From PALSA-610 sp038213435 (GTDB lineage Bacteria; Actinomycetota; Acidimicrobiia; IMCC26256; PALSA-610), in NCBI GenBank assembly GCA_038213435.1, contig JBBQTI010000004.1, positions 62,001 to 126,000 of the forward strand: a stretch of 64,000 nucleotides of DNA, read 5' to 3'. How positions within the stretch are numbered: the stretch's first letter is position 1; each line of letters starts with the position of its first letter. Positions 42,095-50,117 of this stretch are shown one piece after another. Both the position numbers and the translations under genes were made by a program. The notes beneath the pieces are model-generated. The model searched no databases, was not told the origin of the DNA, and worked only from the letters and a program-made list of their open reading frames with translations.

Positions 42095-43309
42095 GTGGCC
42101 GACAAGCAGCCAACGTCCTCGCCCGATCAAAACCCTCCTGATCTCGAGCGACTGCTCGCGACGCTGCGCGCTCGAGTCGAACAACGTCGGATCGACGGGA
42201 TGTACCCGCCGGCTCTCGAAGCCGAGCTGGACGGACACTTCGAACGCCTGACCGGCGATCGTCCGCCCTCACCTTCGTTCCTGCTCGCCGAGCTCGAACA
42301 GGCGCTCGACCAGCTCGTGAACTTCGAGTATCGCCGCGACGCCATCAGCGACGACAGTCGCCTCCCTGGCGGATCGACGCTTCATCGCGCAATCGCGAAG
42401 GGTGTCGGCCGTCAGATCCAAGGCGTGCTCGAACAGACGCAGGACCAATCGCGCCGGGTCGTGCGGGCGATTGCGCTGATGGCGCGCGCGACGAACATGC
42501 TCTCCGACGCGTACGACACGCGCGTGATCCAGCAGCTCGACGACCTTCAGCTCGAGCTCGCGCAGGAGCAGCATCGATTGCAACAGCTGATGGTTCGCGT
42601 GTCCGACGTCGCGGCGCGCGTCCCGGGTACCGGCGTCGACGCGTGGTACGAGGCCGACGCGTTCAACGCCCACTTCCGGGGGGATCCTGACGACATCGTC
42701 GGCCGCTACCGCGACCTCGCGGCGCGCTTCGTAGGCTGCGATCCGGTGCTCGACATCGGCTTCGGGCGCGGCGAGTTCCTCGAACTGTTGCGCGAGCTCG
42801 ACGTCGACGCACGCGGGATAGAAACGGAACCGCGACTCGTCGAGTGGGCACGGTCCCGAGGCCTGCGGGCCGATGTGGGTCGAGCGGTCGAGTACCTGAG
42901 CGAGCTCGACGAGGCGAGCCTCGGCGGTCTGGTGATGATCCAGGTGATCGAGCATCTCTCGCCGCAACATGTGATCGACGTCGTCGGGCTGGCCGCGGAA
43001 AAGGTGCGCCCCGGCGGCCGCGTCGTAATCGAGACCGTGAACCCCATGTCGCTGTACACGTACGCCCACGCGTTCTGGGTCGATCCCGATCACGTTCGGC
43101 CGGTTCACCCGAACTATCTCGGCTTCTTGTTTGCCGAGGCGGGGTTCGCGACCGTCGAACGTGTCGACCGCTCACCGGTGCCCGCCGACGAGAGCCTCGA
43201 GTCGATGCCCGGCGACGATGAGCTCTCCAAGCGCCTGAACGCGAACTTCGATCGCATCAACGGGTTGTTGTTCGGCCCGCAGGACTACGCAATCGTCGCA
43301 ACGCGGTGA
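42095..43309 (+). CDS. SAM-dependent methyltransferase (right operon)
   Basis: The 404-residue protein has a helical N-terminus (LLATLRARVEQRRIDGMYPPALEAELDGHFERL) shared with 38686-39639, a coiled-coil stretch (about 115-175) and a complete class I methyltransferase domain: CDPVLDIGFGRGEFLELLREL, DARGIETEPRLVEWA, GLVMIQVIEHLSPQHVI, KVRPGGRVVIETVNPMSL. This copy keeps the SAM loop that its left-operon paralogue has lost. It starts with GTG and is followed after 10 bases by a GT4 gene. It likely methylates a glycan or lipid-linked sugar. Confidence 0.87.
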   Translation: MADKQPTSSPDQNPPDLERLLATLRARVEQRRIDGMYPPALEAELDGHFERLTGDRPPSPSFLLAELEQALDQLVNFEYRRDAISDDSRLPGGSTLHRAIAKGVGRQIQGVLEQTQDQSRRVVRAIALMARATNMLSDAYDTRVIQQLDDLQLELAQEQHRLQQLMVRVSDVAARVPGTGVDAWYEADAFNAHFRGDPDDIVGRYRDLAARFVGCDPVLDIGFGRGEFLELLRELDVDARGIETEPRLVEWARSRGLRADVGRAVEYLSELDEASLGGLVMIQVIEHLSPQHVIDVVGLAAEKVRPGGRVVIETVNPMSLYTYAHAFWVDPDHVRPVHPNYLGFLFAEAGFATVERVDRSPVPADESLESMPGDDELSKRLNANFDRINGLLFGPQDYAIVATR

Positions 43310-43319
43310 GCACCCGACG

Positions 43320-44405
43320 ATGACCGGGCCGGCCGGAGTCGGTATCCATCAGGTACTGGTCGCGGCGTCGCCGGGCGACGCGATCACGAACCTGGCGCTC
43401 GGGATGCGTCGGCTCCTGCGTCGCGCGTGCCCGTCGGAGATCTACGCGCGGCACATCGCGCCTGCGCTCCTGGGCGAGGTGCTGCCCCTGATGACGTACC
43501 AGCCGCATCATCCCTCCCGAAGCGTGCTGATCTTCCATGCGTCGATCGGCCAGACGGAGGCGCACGAGTTCCTGACGTCCCGAACGGAGCCGCTCGTGCT
43601 CGTGTATCACAACGTCACGCCGGGCCGGTATTTCGAACCGTACGACCCGATGTTCGCGGATTTGCTCGCGCTGGGACGTCGGGAGGTCGAACGCCTGCTT
43701 CCGCGGGTCGTGTGTGCGATCGCCGACTCTCGGTACAACGCGCGTGAGCTCGAAGAGATGGGCTACTCGGACGTTCGTGTCGTTCCGCCGATCGTCGACG
43801 TTCGCCGCCTCTCGAGAGTCGAGCCCCGGGCGTCGACCATGCATCACCTCGCGACGTTCGATCGGCCGATCCTGCTCTCGGTCGGTCAGCTGATGCCGCA
43901 CAAGAGGCCCGACTTCCTCGTGCAGATGATGCACATCGCCGCGACCTACGAAGACCTGGACGCATATCTGATGCTCGTCGGGCATCAACGGCTCGAGCGT
44001 TACACCCGTGCGATCCGAGAACAGATTCAGGAGCTCAATCTCGCCAGTGTTCACGTCGTCGGGGAGGTCGACGAGCCCGACCTGGCTGCGATGTTCCGGT
44101 CGGCCGATGCGATCGTGACCGCGAGCGAGCACGAGGGCTTCTGCCTCCCGCTCCTCGAGGCGATGACCTTCGAGAAGCCGATCGTCGCCCGCGCCTGTGC
44201 CGCGATCCCGGAGACGGTCGGCGACGGCGGGCTGCTGCTCCCGCCGGATCAAGGTCCTGAGCTGTTCGCGGAAGCGGTCGTGGAGATGCTTGCCAACGAA
44301 CCCCTGCGACGAGAGCTGGTCGCAGGGGGAACGCGCCGGCTGGCCGAGCTCGAGCGCTGCCCCACAGACGCCGCGGTTGTCGAAGCCCTTCTCGAGGCCG
44401 TCTGA
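43320..44405 (+). CDS. Glycosyltransferase family 4, type A paralogue (right operon)
   Basis: The 361-residue GT4 enzyme shares its layout with the left-operon type A pair: IHQVLVAASPGDAITN at the N-terminus, LVLVYHNVTPGRYFEPYDP, DSRYNARELEEMGYSDVRVVPPIVDV, LLSVGQLMPHKRPDFLVQM and ASEHEGFCLPLLEAMTFEKP with the paired catalytic glutamates. The stop overlaps the start of the type B enzyme (TGATG). Donor and acceptor are unknown. Confidence 0.9.
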   Translation: MTGPAGVGIHQVLVAASPGDAITNLALGMRRLLRRACPSEIYARHIAPALLGEVLPLMTYQPHHPSRSVLIFHASIGQTEAHEFLTSRTEPLVLVYHNVTPGRYFEPYDPMFADLLALGRREVERLLPRVVCAIADSRYNARELEEMGYSDVRVVPPIVDVRRLSRVEPRASTMHHLATFDRPILLSVGQLMPHKRPDFLVQMMHIAATYEDLDAYLMLVGHQRLERYTRAIREQIQELNLASVHVVGEVDEPDLAAMFRSADAIVTASEHEGFCLPLLEAMTFEKPIVARACAAIPETVGDGGLLLPPDQGPELFAEAVVEMLANEPLRRELVAGGTRRLAELERCPTDAAVVEALLEAV

Positions 44406-45616
44406 TGCGCCTGCTCTACGTCGTGCAGCGGTACGGCGAGACGATCGCAGGGGGCGCCGAGCAACACTGCCGGGAGATGGCCGAGCGCATGGCCCGGCGC
44501 GGTCACCACGTCGAGGTGGCGACGACCTGCGCCCAGTCGTACATCGACTGGGCGAACGCGTACGAACCGGGTCGCTCGACCATCGGCGGCGTCGTCGTAA
44601 ATCGGTTCCCGGTCGCGGCGCCGCGCGACAACACGCGGTTCAACGAGCTGAATCGGCGCATGGTGCGCGGGCGGGGCTCGCGCCCCATGTTCCTCCAGCG
44701 CGAATGGATGCGAGAGCAGGGTCCCTGGTCTCCCGATCTGGTCAGGTGGCTCGAGGGCAGAGCGAGCCGCTTCGATTGCGTTATCTGCTTCACGTACCTG
44801 TACTGGACGACATGGTCCGCACTCCACGCGCTGCGCGGCCGCGTGCCACTGGTGTTGCACCCGACCGTGCACGACGAGCCTCCATTGCGTCTCTCCTTGT
44901 ACGACTCCGAGTTCCGCGCGCCCGACGCGTTCGCACTCTCCGCCCCCGAGGAGATCGATCTCATACGCGCTCGCTTCCACGTCGATCCTCCCGGTGACGT
45001 GGTCGGAATCGGCGTCGAGGTCGGTTCGGCCGATGGGGCGCGGTTCCGCGCGGCCTACGGACTCCGAGACCTGCCGTATCTGCTTTACGTCGGCCGGATC
45101 GACGAAGGCAAAGGTGCGCTCGCGCTCGTCGACTTCTTCGTCGCCTACAAGGATCGTCACCCGGCCGACGACCTCGTTCTCGTCCTGGTCGGTGACGACT
45201 TGATCCGGATCCCCGAACGCGACGACGTCGTCGTCACCGGCTTCGTCGATATCCCAACGCGTGACGACGCCCTGTCCGGCGCGCTCGCTCTCGCCCAACC
45301 CTCGTTCTTCGAGAGCTTCTCGATGATCTTGACCGAAGCCTTCGCGTTCGGGCGACCGGCGCTCGTGCAGGGTCGGTGCGAGGTGCTCAGGGGTCATGCG
45401 CTGCGCAGCAACGCCGCGATTCCCTACGACAGCTTCGCCGAGTTCGAATGCGCGCTCGAGATGTTTCGAGACGACCCCGCGCTCGCCGATGCCATGGGCG
45501 CCGCCGGTCGCGCGTACGTGGAGCGGGAATACACGTGGGATGTCGTGCTCGACCGCTATGAGGCCCTGCTCGAACGCACCGCGCGCGTCAGGCCGTCCAT
45601 GACGGGCGCACTGTAG
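44405..45616 (+). CDS. Glycosyltransferase family 4, type B paralogue (right operon)
   Basis: The 403-residue GT4 enzyme begins RLLYVVQRYGETIAGGAEQHCREMAERMA, has YLLYVGRIDEGKGALALVDFF and the catalytic-site motif SFFESFSMILTEAFAFGRP. It is paralogous to 35348-36535 over its full length, including QREWMREQGPWSP and LHPTVHDEPPLRLSLYD. It ends the right operon and converges on a nucleotide-sugar dehydrogenase with 26 bases between stops. Confidence 0.9.
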   Translation: MRLLYVVQRYGETIAGGAEQHCREMAERMARRGHHVEVATTCAQSYIDWANAYEPGRSTIGGVVVNRFPVAAPRDNTRFNELNRRMVRGRGSRPMFLQREWMREQGPWSPDLVRWLEGRASRFDCVICFTYLYWTTWSALHALRGRVPLVLHPTVHDEPPLRLSLYDSEFRAPDAFALSAPEEIDLIRARFHVDPPGDVVGIGVEVGSADGARFRAAYGLRDLPYLLYVGRIDEGKGALALVDFFVAYKDRHPADDLVLVLVGDDLIRIPERDDVVVTGFVDIPTRDDALSGALALAQPSFFESFSMILTEAFAFGRPALVQGRCEVLRGHALRSNAAIPYDSFAEFECALEMFRDDPALADAMGAAGRAYVEREYTWDVVLDRYEALLERTARVRPSMTGAL

Positions 45617-45642
45617 GTGCCGCGTGTAATGAAGGCGTTTCG

Positions 45643-46947
45643 CTACAACGTCTCGCCGCGAAAGCCGGTGCCGCGCAAACGCCCTCGGGTGTCGAGGACG
45701 AGCCGGGCGTGCCGGGCGATGTCGTCGTAGGGCAAGTCCGGGTGGTCGACGCAGAGCACGACGAGGTCGGCCGCCGCGATCTCCTCGACCGAACATCCGA
45801 CGCGCGGCGTCGGCGGACCGAGGCGGGCGTCGGCGACGTGCGCGTCGTGCGCGCGCACGTCGGCTCCGAGCGCGAGGAGTTGCTCGGCGATGGTCATCGC
45901 CGGCGACTCGCGCCAGTCGCTCGTTCCCGGCTTGTACGCGAGACCGAGCAGCAAGATCCGCGAGCCGTTGACCGCGCGCCGCTCCTTGTTCAACAGCGAG
46001 ATGATGCGGCCGACGACGTACTCGGGCATGCCGCGGTTGACTTCGTTCGCGAGCTCGACGAAGCGGAAGCGATGTCCGAGCTGGCGCTCGACCCGCCACG
46101 CGAGGTACGAGGGATCGATCGGGAGACAGTGTCCGCCCACGCCGGGTCCTGGTGTGAACCGCATGAACCCGTACGGCTTGGTTGCGGCCGCGTCGATCGC
46201 CGACCAGATGTCGACGCCGAGGTCGCGCGCGAACATCGCGAGTTCGTTGACGAGCGCAATGTTCACGTGGCGGAAGGTGTTCTCGAGCAACTTGGTCAGC
46301 TCGGCTTCACCCGTCGATGCGACCGGAACGATCTTGTCGACGACACTCGCGTAGAACGCCTCGACCGCCGAGAGCGAGTTGGCGCCGACACCCGAAACGA
46401 CCTTCGGGGTGCTCGCGAACGTCCAGGCGGTGTTGCCGGGGTCGATCCGCTCCGGCGAGTAGCCAAGGAAGAAGTCGCTGTCGGCCCGCATGCCGCCGGC
46501 TTCGAGAATCGGCCGCAGCAGCTCCTCGGTCGTTCCCGGATACGTGGTCGACTCGAGGACGACGAGCGCGCCGGGCGCGAGGAAGCGGGCGAGGTCGCGT
46601 CCCGCCGACTCGATGAACGAAAGGTCGGGGATCCCCTCGTTGAGGGGCGTCTGCACCGTGATGACCGCGATGTCGAAGTCGTGCAGATCGTCGGCGTCAC
46701 ACGAGGGCAGGTAACCGGCGCGGAGGGCCTCGGCGAGCTGTGCATCGGGGACGTCCTCGACGTACGAACGGCCGGCGCGTAGCTCGTCGATGCGCGCCGG
46801 AGTGACGTCGTAGCCGACGACCGGGTACGCGACCTCCACCGCACGCATCGCCAGTGGCAGCCCGACATAACCTTGGCCGACCACGACGACTTTCGCCTGC
46901 CGGTCCTCGATCCGCGACCTCAACCGGCGCAGCTCGGGCGTTGTCAT
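45643..46947 (-). CDS. UDP-HexNAc 6-dehydrogenase-like nucleotide-sugar dehydrogenase (WbpA/WecC type)
   Basis: The enzyme oxidises a nucleotide sugar at C6 to a uronic acid using NAD. The 434-residue protein has the Rossmann motif VVGQGYVGLPLA (about 22-33), VITVQTPLNEG, the TKLLENTFRHVNIALVNELAMF helix and the catalytic cysteine in GPGVGGHCLPIDP. The run DAAATKPYGFMRFTPGPGVGGHC is closer to UDP-GlcNAc/ManNAc dehydrogenases than to UDP-glucose dehydrogenases, so an amino-uronic acid donor is the best guess. Its ATG overlaps the stop of the GT2 gene upstream (ATGA). Confidence 0.9.
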   Translation of the reverse strand: MTTPELRRLRSRIEDRQAKVVVVGQGYVGLPLAMRAVEVAYPVVGYDVTPARIDELRAGRSYVEDVPDAQLAEALRAGYLPSCDADDLHDFDIAVITVQTPLNEGIPDLSFIESAGRDLARFLAPGALVVLESTTYPGTTEELLRPILEAGGMRADSDFFLGYSPERIDPGNTAWTFASTPKVVSGVGANSLSAVEAFYASVVDKIVPVASTGEAELTKLLENTFRHVNIALVNELAMFARDLGVDIWSAIDAAATKPYGFMRFTPGPGVGGHCLPIDPSYLAWRVERQLGHRFRFVELANEVNRGMPEYVVGRIISLLNKERRAVNGSRILLLGLAYKPGTSDWRESPAMTIAEQLLALGADVRAHDAHVADARLGPPTPRVGCSVEEIAAADLVVLCVDHPDLPYDDIARHARLVLDTRGRLRGTGFRGETL

Positions 46948-47894
46948 GACCGGTCGGATCGCGTCTCCGTGGCGACCGGGACCTCGTCGCGATCGCGCGA
47001 CACGCGCACGACGAGGTCGGCGAGCAGGCCGATCGCGAAGATCTGGAAGGCGGCGAAGAGAACGAGCAACGTGTTCGTCGTGACACGAAAATCGTACCGC
47101 GCGATGTCGTACACCAGTTTGGCGAGCCCGAAGGTCAACAGTGCGAAGCCGGTCGGCAGGAAGAGGCGAAGTGGGTTGTACGAGAGGACCATTCGCACGA
47201 CCTGGACGCCGTAGCGGCGCGTGTCCTTGATGGGATGGAACTTCGATTGACCGGCCCGCTTGCCGTACTCGATCGGGATGTACTTCACCGAATATCCGCC
47301 GGAGAGAAAGGTCATGGTCATGGTGGTGACGCACGAGAAGCCGGGAGGGAGATGGCGAAGGTACTGACGGGCGACGTCGGTTCGAAACGCGCGGAAGCCG
47401 GAGTTGAGGTCGGGAATCTTCGTCTTCGTGAGGAAGCTTGCGAGCCGGCGGATCAACCACTTGGCGGGGACTCGCAGGCTTTTCATGGTGCCCTGCTCGG
47501 AGGTCCGCGCGCCGACGACCTGGTCGTAGCCGTCGAGCTCCTTGACGAGTTGGGGGATCGTGTCGTTGGGGTACGTCATGTCGACGTCGGTCCAAACGGT
47601 TACCCGGCCGCGCGCGGCGGTGGTTCCCGCTTTGCGCGCGGACCCCGAGCCGCGGTTTTGCAGGAAACGGATGACGCGCAATCCGCCGATCGCCTCGGCG
47701 GCCTGGCCCGAACCATCCGACGATCCGTCGTCGACGACGATAATCTCGTAGCTGTATTCCGACGCGTCCATGGCAACTCGGATGCGGTCCACTTCCTGCT
47801 TGAGGTGCTCGACCTCGTTGTAGACGGGCAGGATGATGGTCACGTCGACTTCGGGGCCGGCGCCGGGAGCGACGAATGACGCGTGCTGGGTCAT
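46944..47894 (-). CDS. Glycosyltransferase family 2 with C-terminal membrane helices (polyprenyl-phosphate sugar synthase-like)
   Basis: The 316-residue protein has a GT-A domain with VTIILPVYNEVEHLKQEVDRI, IIVVDDGSSDGSG and the metal-binding region WTDVDMTYPND, plus DLNSGFRAFR. Two hydrophobic helices follow (about 245-290). This is the layout of DPMS-like enzymes that transfer a sugar to a polyprenyl phosphate at the membrane. The two large membrane GT-C-like proteins encoded divergently alongside would be plausible users of such a lipid-linked sugar (inference). Confidence 0.88.
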   Translation of the reverse strand: MTQHASFVAPGAGPEVDVTIILPVYNEVEHLKQEVDRIRVAMDASEYSYEIIVVDDGSSDGSGQAAEAIGGLRVIRFLQNRGSGSARKAGTTAARGRVTVWTDVDMTYPNDTIPQLVKELDGYDQVVGARTSEQGTMKSLRVPAKWLIRRLASFLTKTKIPDLNSGFRAFRTDVARQYLRHLPPGFSCVTTMTMTFLSGGYSVKYIPIEYGKRAGQSKFHPIKDTRRYGVQVVRMVLSYNPLRLFLPTGFALLTFGLAKLVYDIARYDFRVTTNTLLVLFAAFQIFAIGLLADLVVRVSRDRDEVPVATETRSDRS

Positions 47895-47958
47895 GGACGA
47901 TCAGCCTACGCGACGGGTTCGCCGGGGACGGGTTGCGCAAAGGCGGGAAGGTCGGTCG

Positions 47959-50058
47959 ATGACTCACGGCGCCGTCGAGCGCACGGCCGGCGGAGCCGAG
48001 GGAGAGGGCATCGCGTCCGATGTCGCACCGCCGAGCTGGTTGCGTTTCCTCGCTCTGGCGACGGCCGCGGGCGTTCTGACCTTCGGCTCGGCCGGGTTGT
48101 TCCTGGCCGTGAACGGTTGGTACCGGCCCGCGCTCGCCTTTCCGATCGGTGCGGCGGGATGGATCGCGGTGCTCGTTTTGGCGCGCCCGGCGCTCGCGCC
48201 GAAGGCGACCGGCTCGCGCGATGCGCACATCTACGCGGCCGTCGGGGTCGCGGCGATTCTCGCGATCACGGCATGGAACGCCGCGCACGCGTCGCAACAT
48301 GTTCTGGTCAATCGTGACGGCGGTTCGTACGCGAACACTGCTCGCTGGATCGCTCGTGACGGTTCCCTGGCCGTAGAACCTCGGGTCGGTCCGTTCGCGA
48401 ACCCGCCGACGGTAGGGTTCGATTCCTTCGCCGTCTACCAGATGCCGGACGGGTCGCTGCAGTTCCAGTTCGCGCATCTTCTGCCCGTCGTGCTCGCCGA
48501 GGCCTTCGCCATCGGGGGCGACGCCGGCCTCTTTCATGCCCCCGAGGTGCTCGGCGGGATCGCGTTGCTCGCGTTCTATGTGCTCGCGTGGCGCCTCTTT
48601 CGCCGCCCACTCTTCGCGCTCGCGGCCATGCTCGCGCTCGCGTTCATCATCCCGCAGGTCTCGTTCTCGCGAGACTCCTATTCCGAGATCCCGTCGCAGG
48701 TCCTGTTGTTCACCGCGCTCTGGCTCCTCGTCACGCCGCGGTTGCTGCCGACGTGGCGCGTCGCGCTTGCGTCCGGACTGTTTCTGGGGACACTCGAAGC
48801 GACCCGCATCGACGCGATCGTCTTCCTCATCGGTGTGCCTGTCCTTCTGCTCGTCGCGTGGTTACGAGCCGATCGCGATCTGCGTCGCCGATCCGTGCTG
48901 CCCGCGGCCTGCGCCTTCGTCGCCGGGCTCGTGCCCGGATTGACGCTCGGGTTGATCGATCTCACTCGTCACAGCGGCATGTACTACGCGGATCTCTCGC
49001 ACAACGTGTGGCAGCTCGTTCTGGTCGCGATCGGATCCGCGATCGTGTGTGCGTGTGCGCTCGCGGCCGGTTCGTGGCCCGGGTTGGTTCGGGGCCTTCG
49101 CAGGTTGCAGTGGCCGACACTCGCGACCCTTGCCGCGGCGGTCGTCGGTTGTGCGGGATTCTTCGCATGGCTCTTCCGGCCCCGTATCCAGCACTTGCAC
49201 GGCCGCGTGCCGATCGGGCTCGTGGGCGGACTCCAGGCGGCCGAGCACGTCGCCGTCGACCCGACGCGCACGTACTTCGAACGCTCGCTGACCTGGATGG
49301 GTTGGTACCTCGGGCCGCTCACGCTCGCGGTGGCCATCATCGGCGCGGCACTTCTCGTGCGCGAGCTTCTGCTGGGGCGCATGAGGCGCGTCTTCGGTGT
49401 CCTCGTCGTGCTCGCGCCCGGCAGCATCTTGTATCTCTACAAGGCCGACGCCGTGCCGGATCACGTGTGGGTCACGCGTCGATTCCTCGTGAGCGCGTTC
49501 CCGCTGTTGGTGTTGCTCGCGCTCGGTCTGGCCGCGGCGTGCGCCGGAACGCGTCCGCGTCGTCGGTTCGGCGCCGCGCGGCGGGTGGCCGCGATCCTCT
49601 TTGCGGTCCTTGCGGTTGCGTATCCGATGTACAGAGTCATCGGTGTGCGCTCGATGAGCGAGGAGCGCGGGTTCCTCGCGGTCGTCCACGACGTGTGCGC
49701 CGATATCGGCGGGCATGCCGCGGTGGTCGTGCTCGAGCGGGACGAGCATGATCTCGTCGACGACTGGATCCCCCAGGCGTTGCGGAGCTGGTGTGGTGCT
49801 GACGTCGGTGTGACACGCGGACGCGCGCGAGCCGACGCGCTCCTCGCCCTTGCCCGTGCCTGGGGCGAGGAAGGGCAACGACTCTTCGTCGTCGCCGTGT
49901 CGCCCGACACGGTCCGCAAGGTATTTCCGAGTGCCGCCATCACGCCGACGCGTGAGGCCGTCAACACGAAGTTCCTCGAACAGGCGTTGACGCACCGCCC
50001 GGACGCCTACGCGCGGCAGTCACTTTCCTTGTTCGTGGCGCCGGTCCCGGCCGGATAG
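47959..50058 (+). CDS. Large polytopic membrane protein, GT-C (ArnT/PMT)-like, first copy
   Basis: The 699-residue protein has roughly a dozen hydrophobic helices and a C-terminal soluble domain of about 150 residues. The first large loop contains NRDGGSYANTARWIARDGSLAVEP and a second SFSRDSYSEIPSQV. Such acidic residues after the first helix are typical of GT-C enzymes, which use lipid-phosphate sugar donors outside the membrane. It is homologous to the next gene. Start: ATG at 47959 after GGAAGG; an upstream in-frame ATG gives only Arg-rich sequence. Its exact activity is unknown. Confidence 0.75.
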   Translation: MTHGAVERTAGGAEGEGIASDVAPPSWLRFLALATAAGVLTFGSAGLFLAVNGWYRPALAFPIGAAGWIAVLVLARPALAPKATGSRDAHIYAAVGVAAILAITAWNAAHASQHVLVNRDGGSYANTARWIARDGSLAVEPRVGPFANPPTVGFDSFAVYQMPDGSLQFQFAHLLPVVLAEAFAIGGDAGLFHAPEVLGGIALLAFYVLAWRLFRRPLFALAAMLALAFIIPQVSFSRDSYSEIPSQVLLFTALWLLVTPRLLPTWRVALASGLFLGTLEATRIDAIVFLIGVPVLLLVAWLRADRDLRRRSVLPAACAFVAGLVPGLTLGLIDLTRHSGMYYADLSHNVWQLVLVAIGSAIVCACALAAGSWPGLVRGLRRLQWPTLATLAAAVVGCAGFFAWLFRPRIQHLHGRVPIGLVGGLQAAEHVAVDPTRTYFERSLTWMGWYLGPLTLAVAIIGAALLVRELLLGRMRRVFGVLVVLAPGSILYLYKADAVPDHVWVTRRFLVSAFPLLVLLALGLAAACAGTRPRRRFGAARRVAAILFAVLAVAYPMYRVIGVRSMSEERGFLAVVHDVCADIGGHAAVVVLERDEHDLVDDWIPQALRSWCGADVGVTRGRARADALLALARAWGEEGQRLFVVAVSPDTVRKVFPSAAITPTREAVNTKFLEQALTHRPDAYARQSLSLFVAPVPAG

Positions 50059-50117
50059 TCGGGCTCGCGGTACGGGTTGTGCGAGGATCATTTCTCGATG
50101 TGGAGCGATTGCATCCA

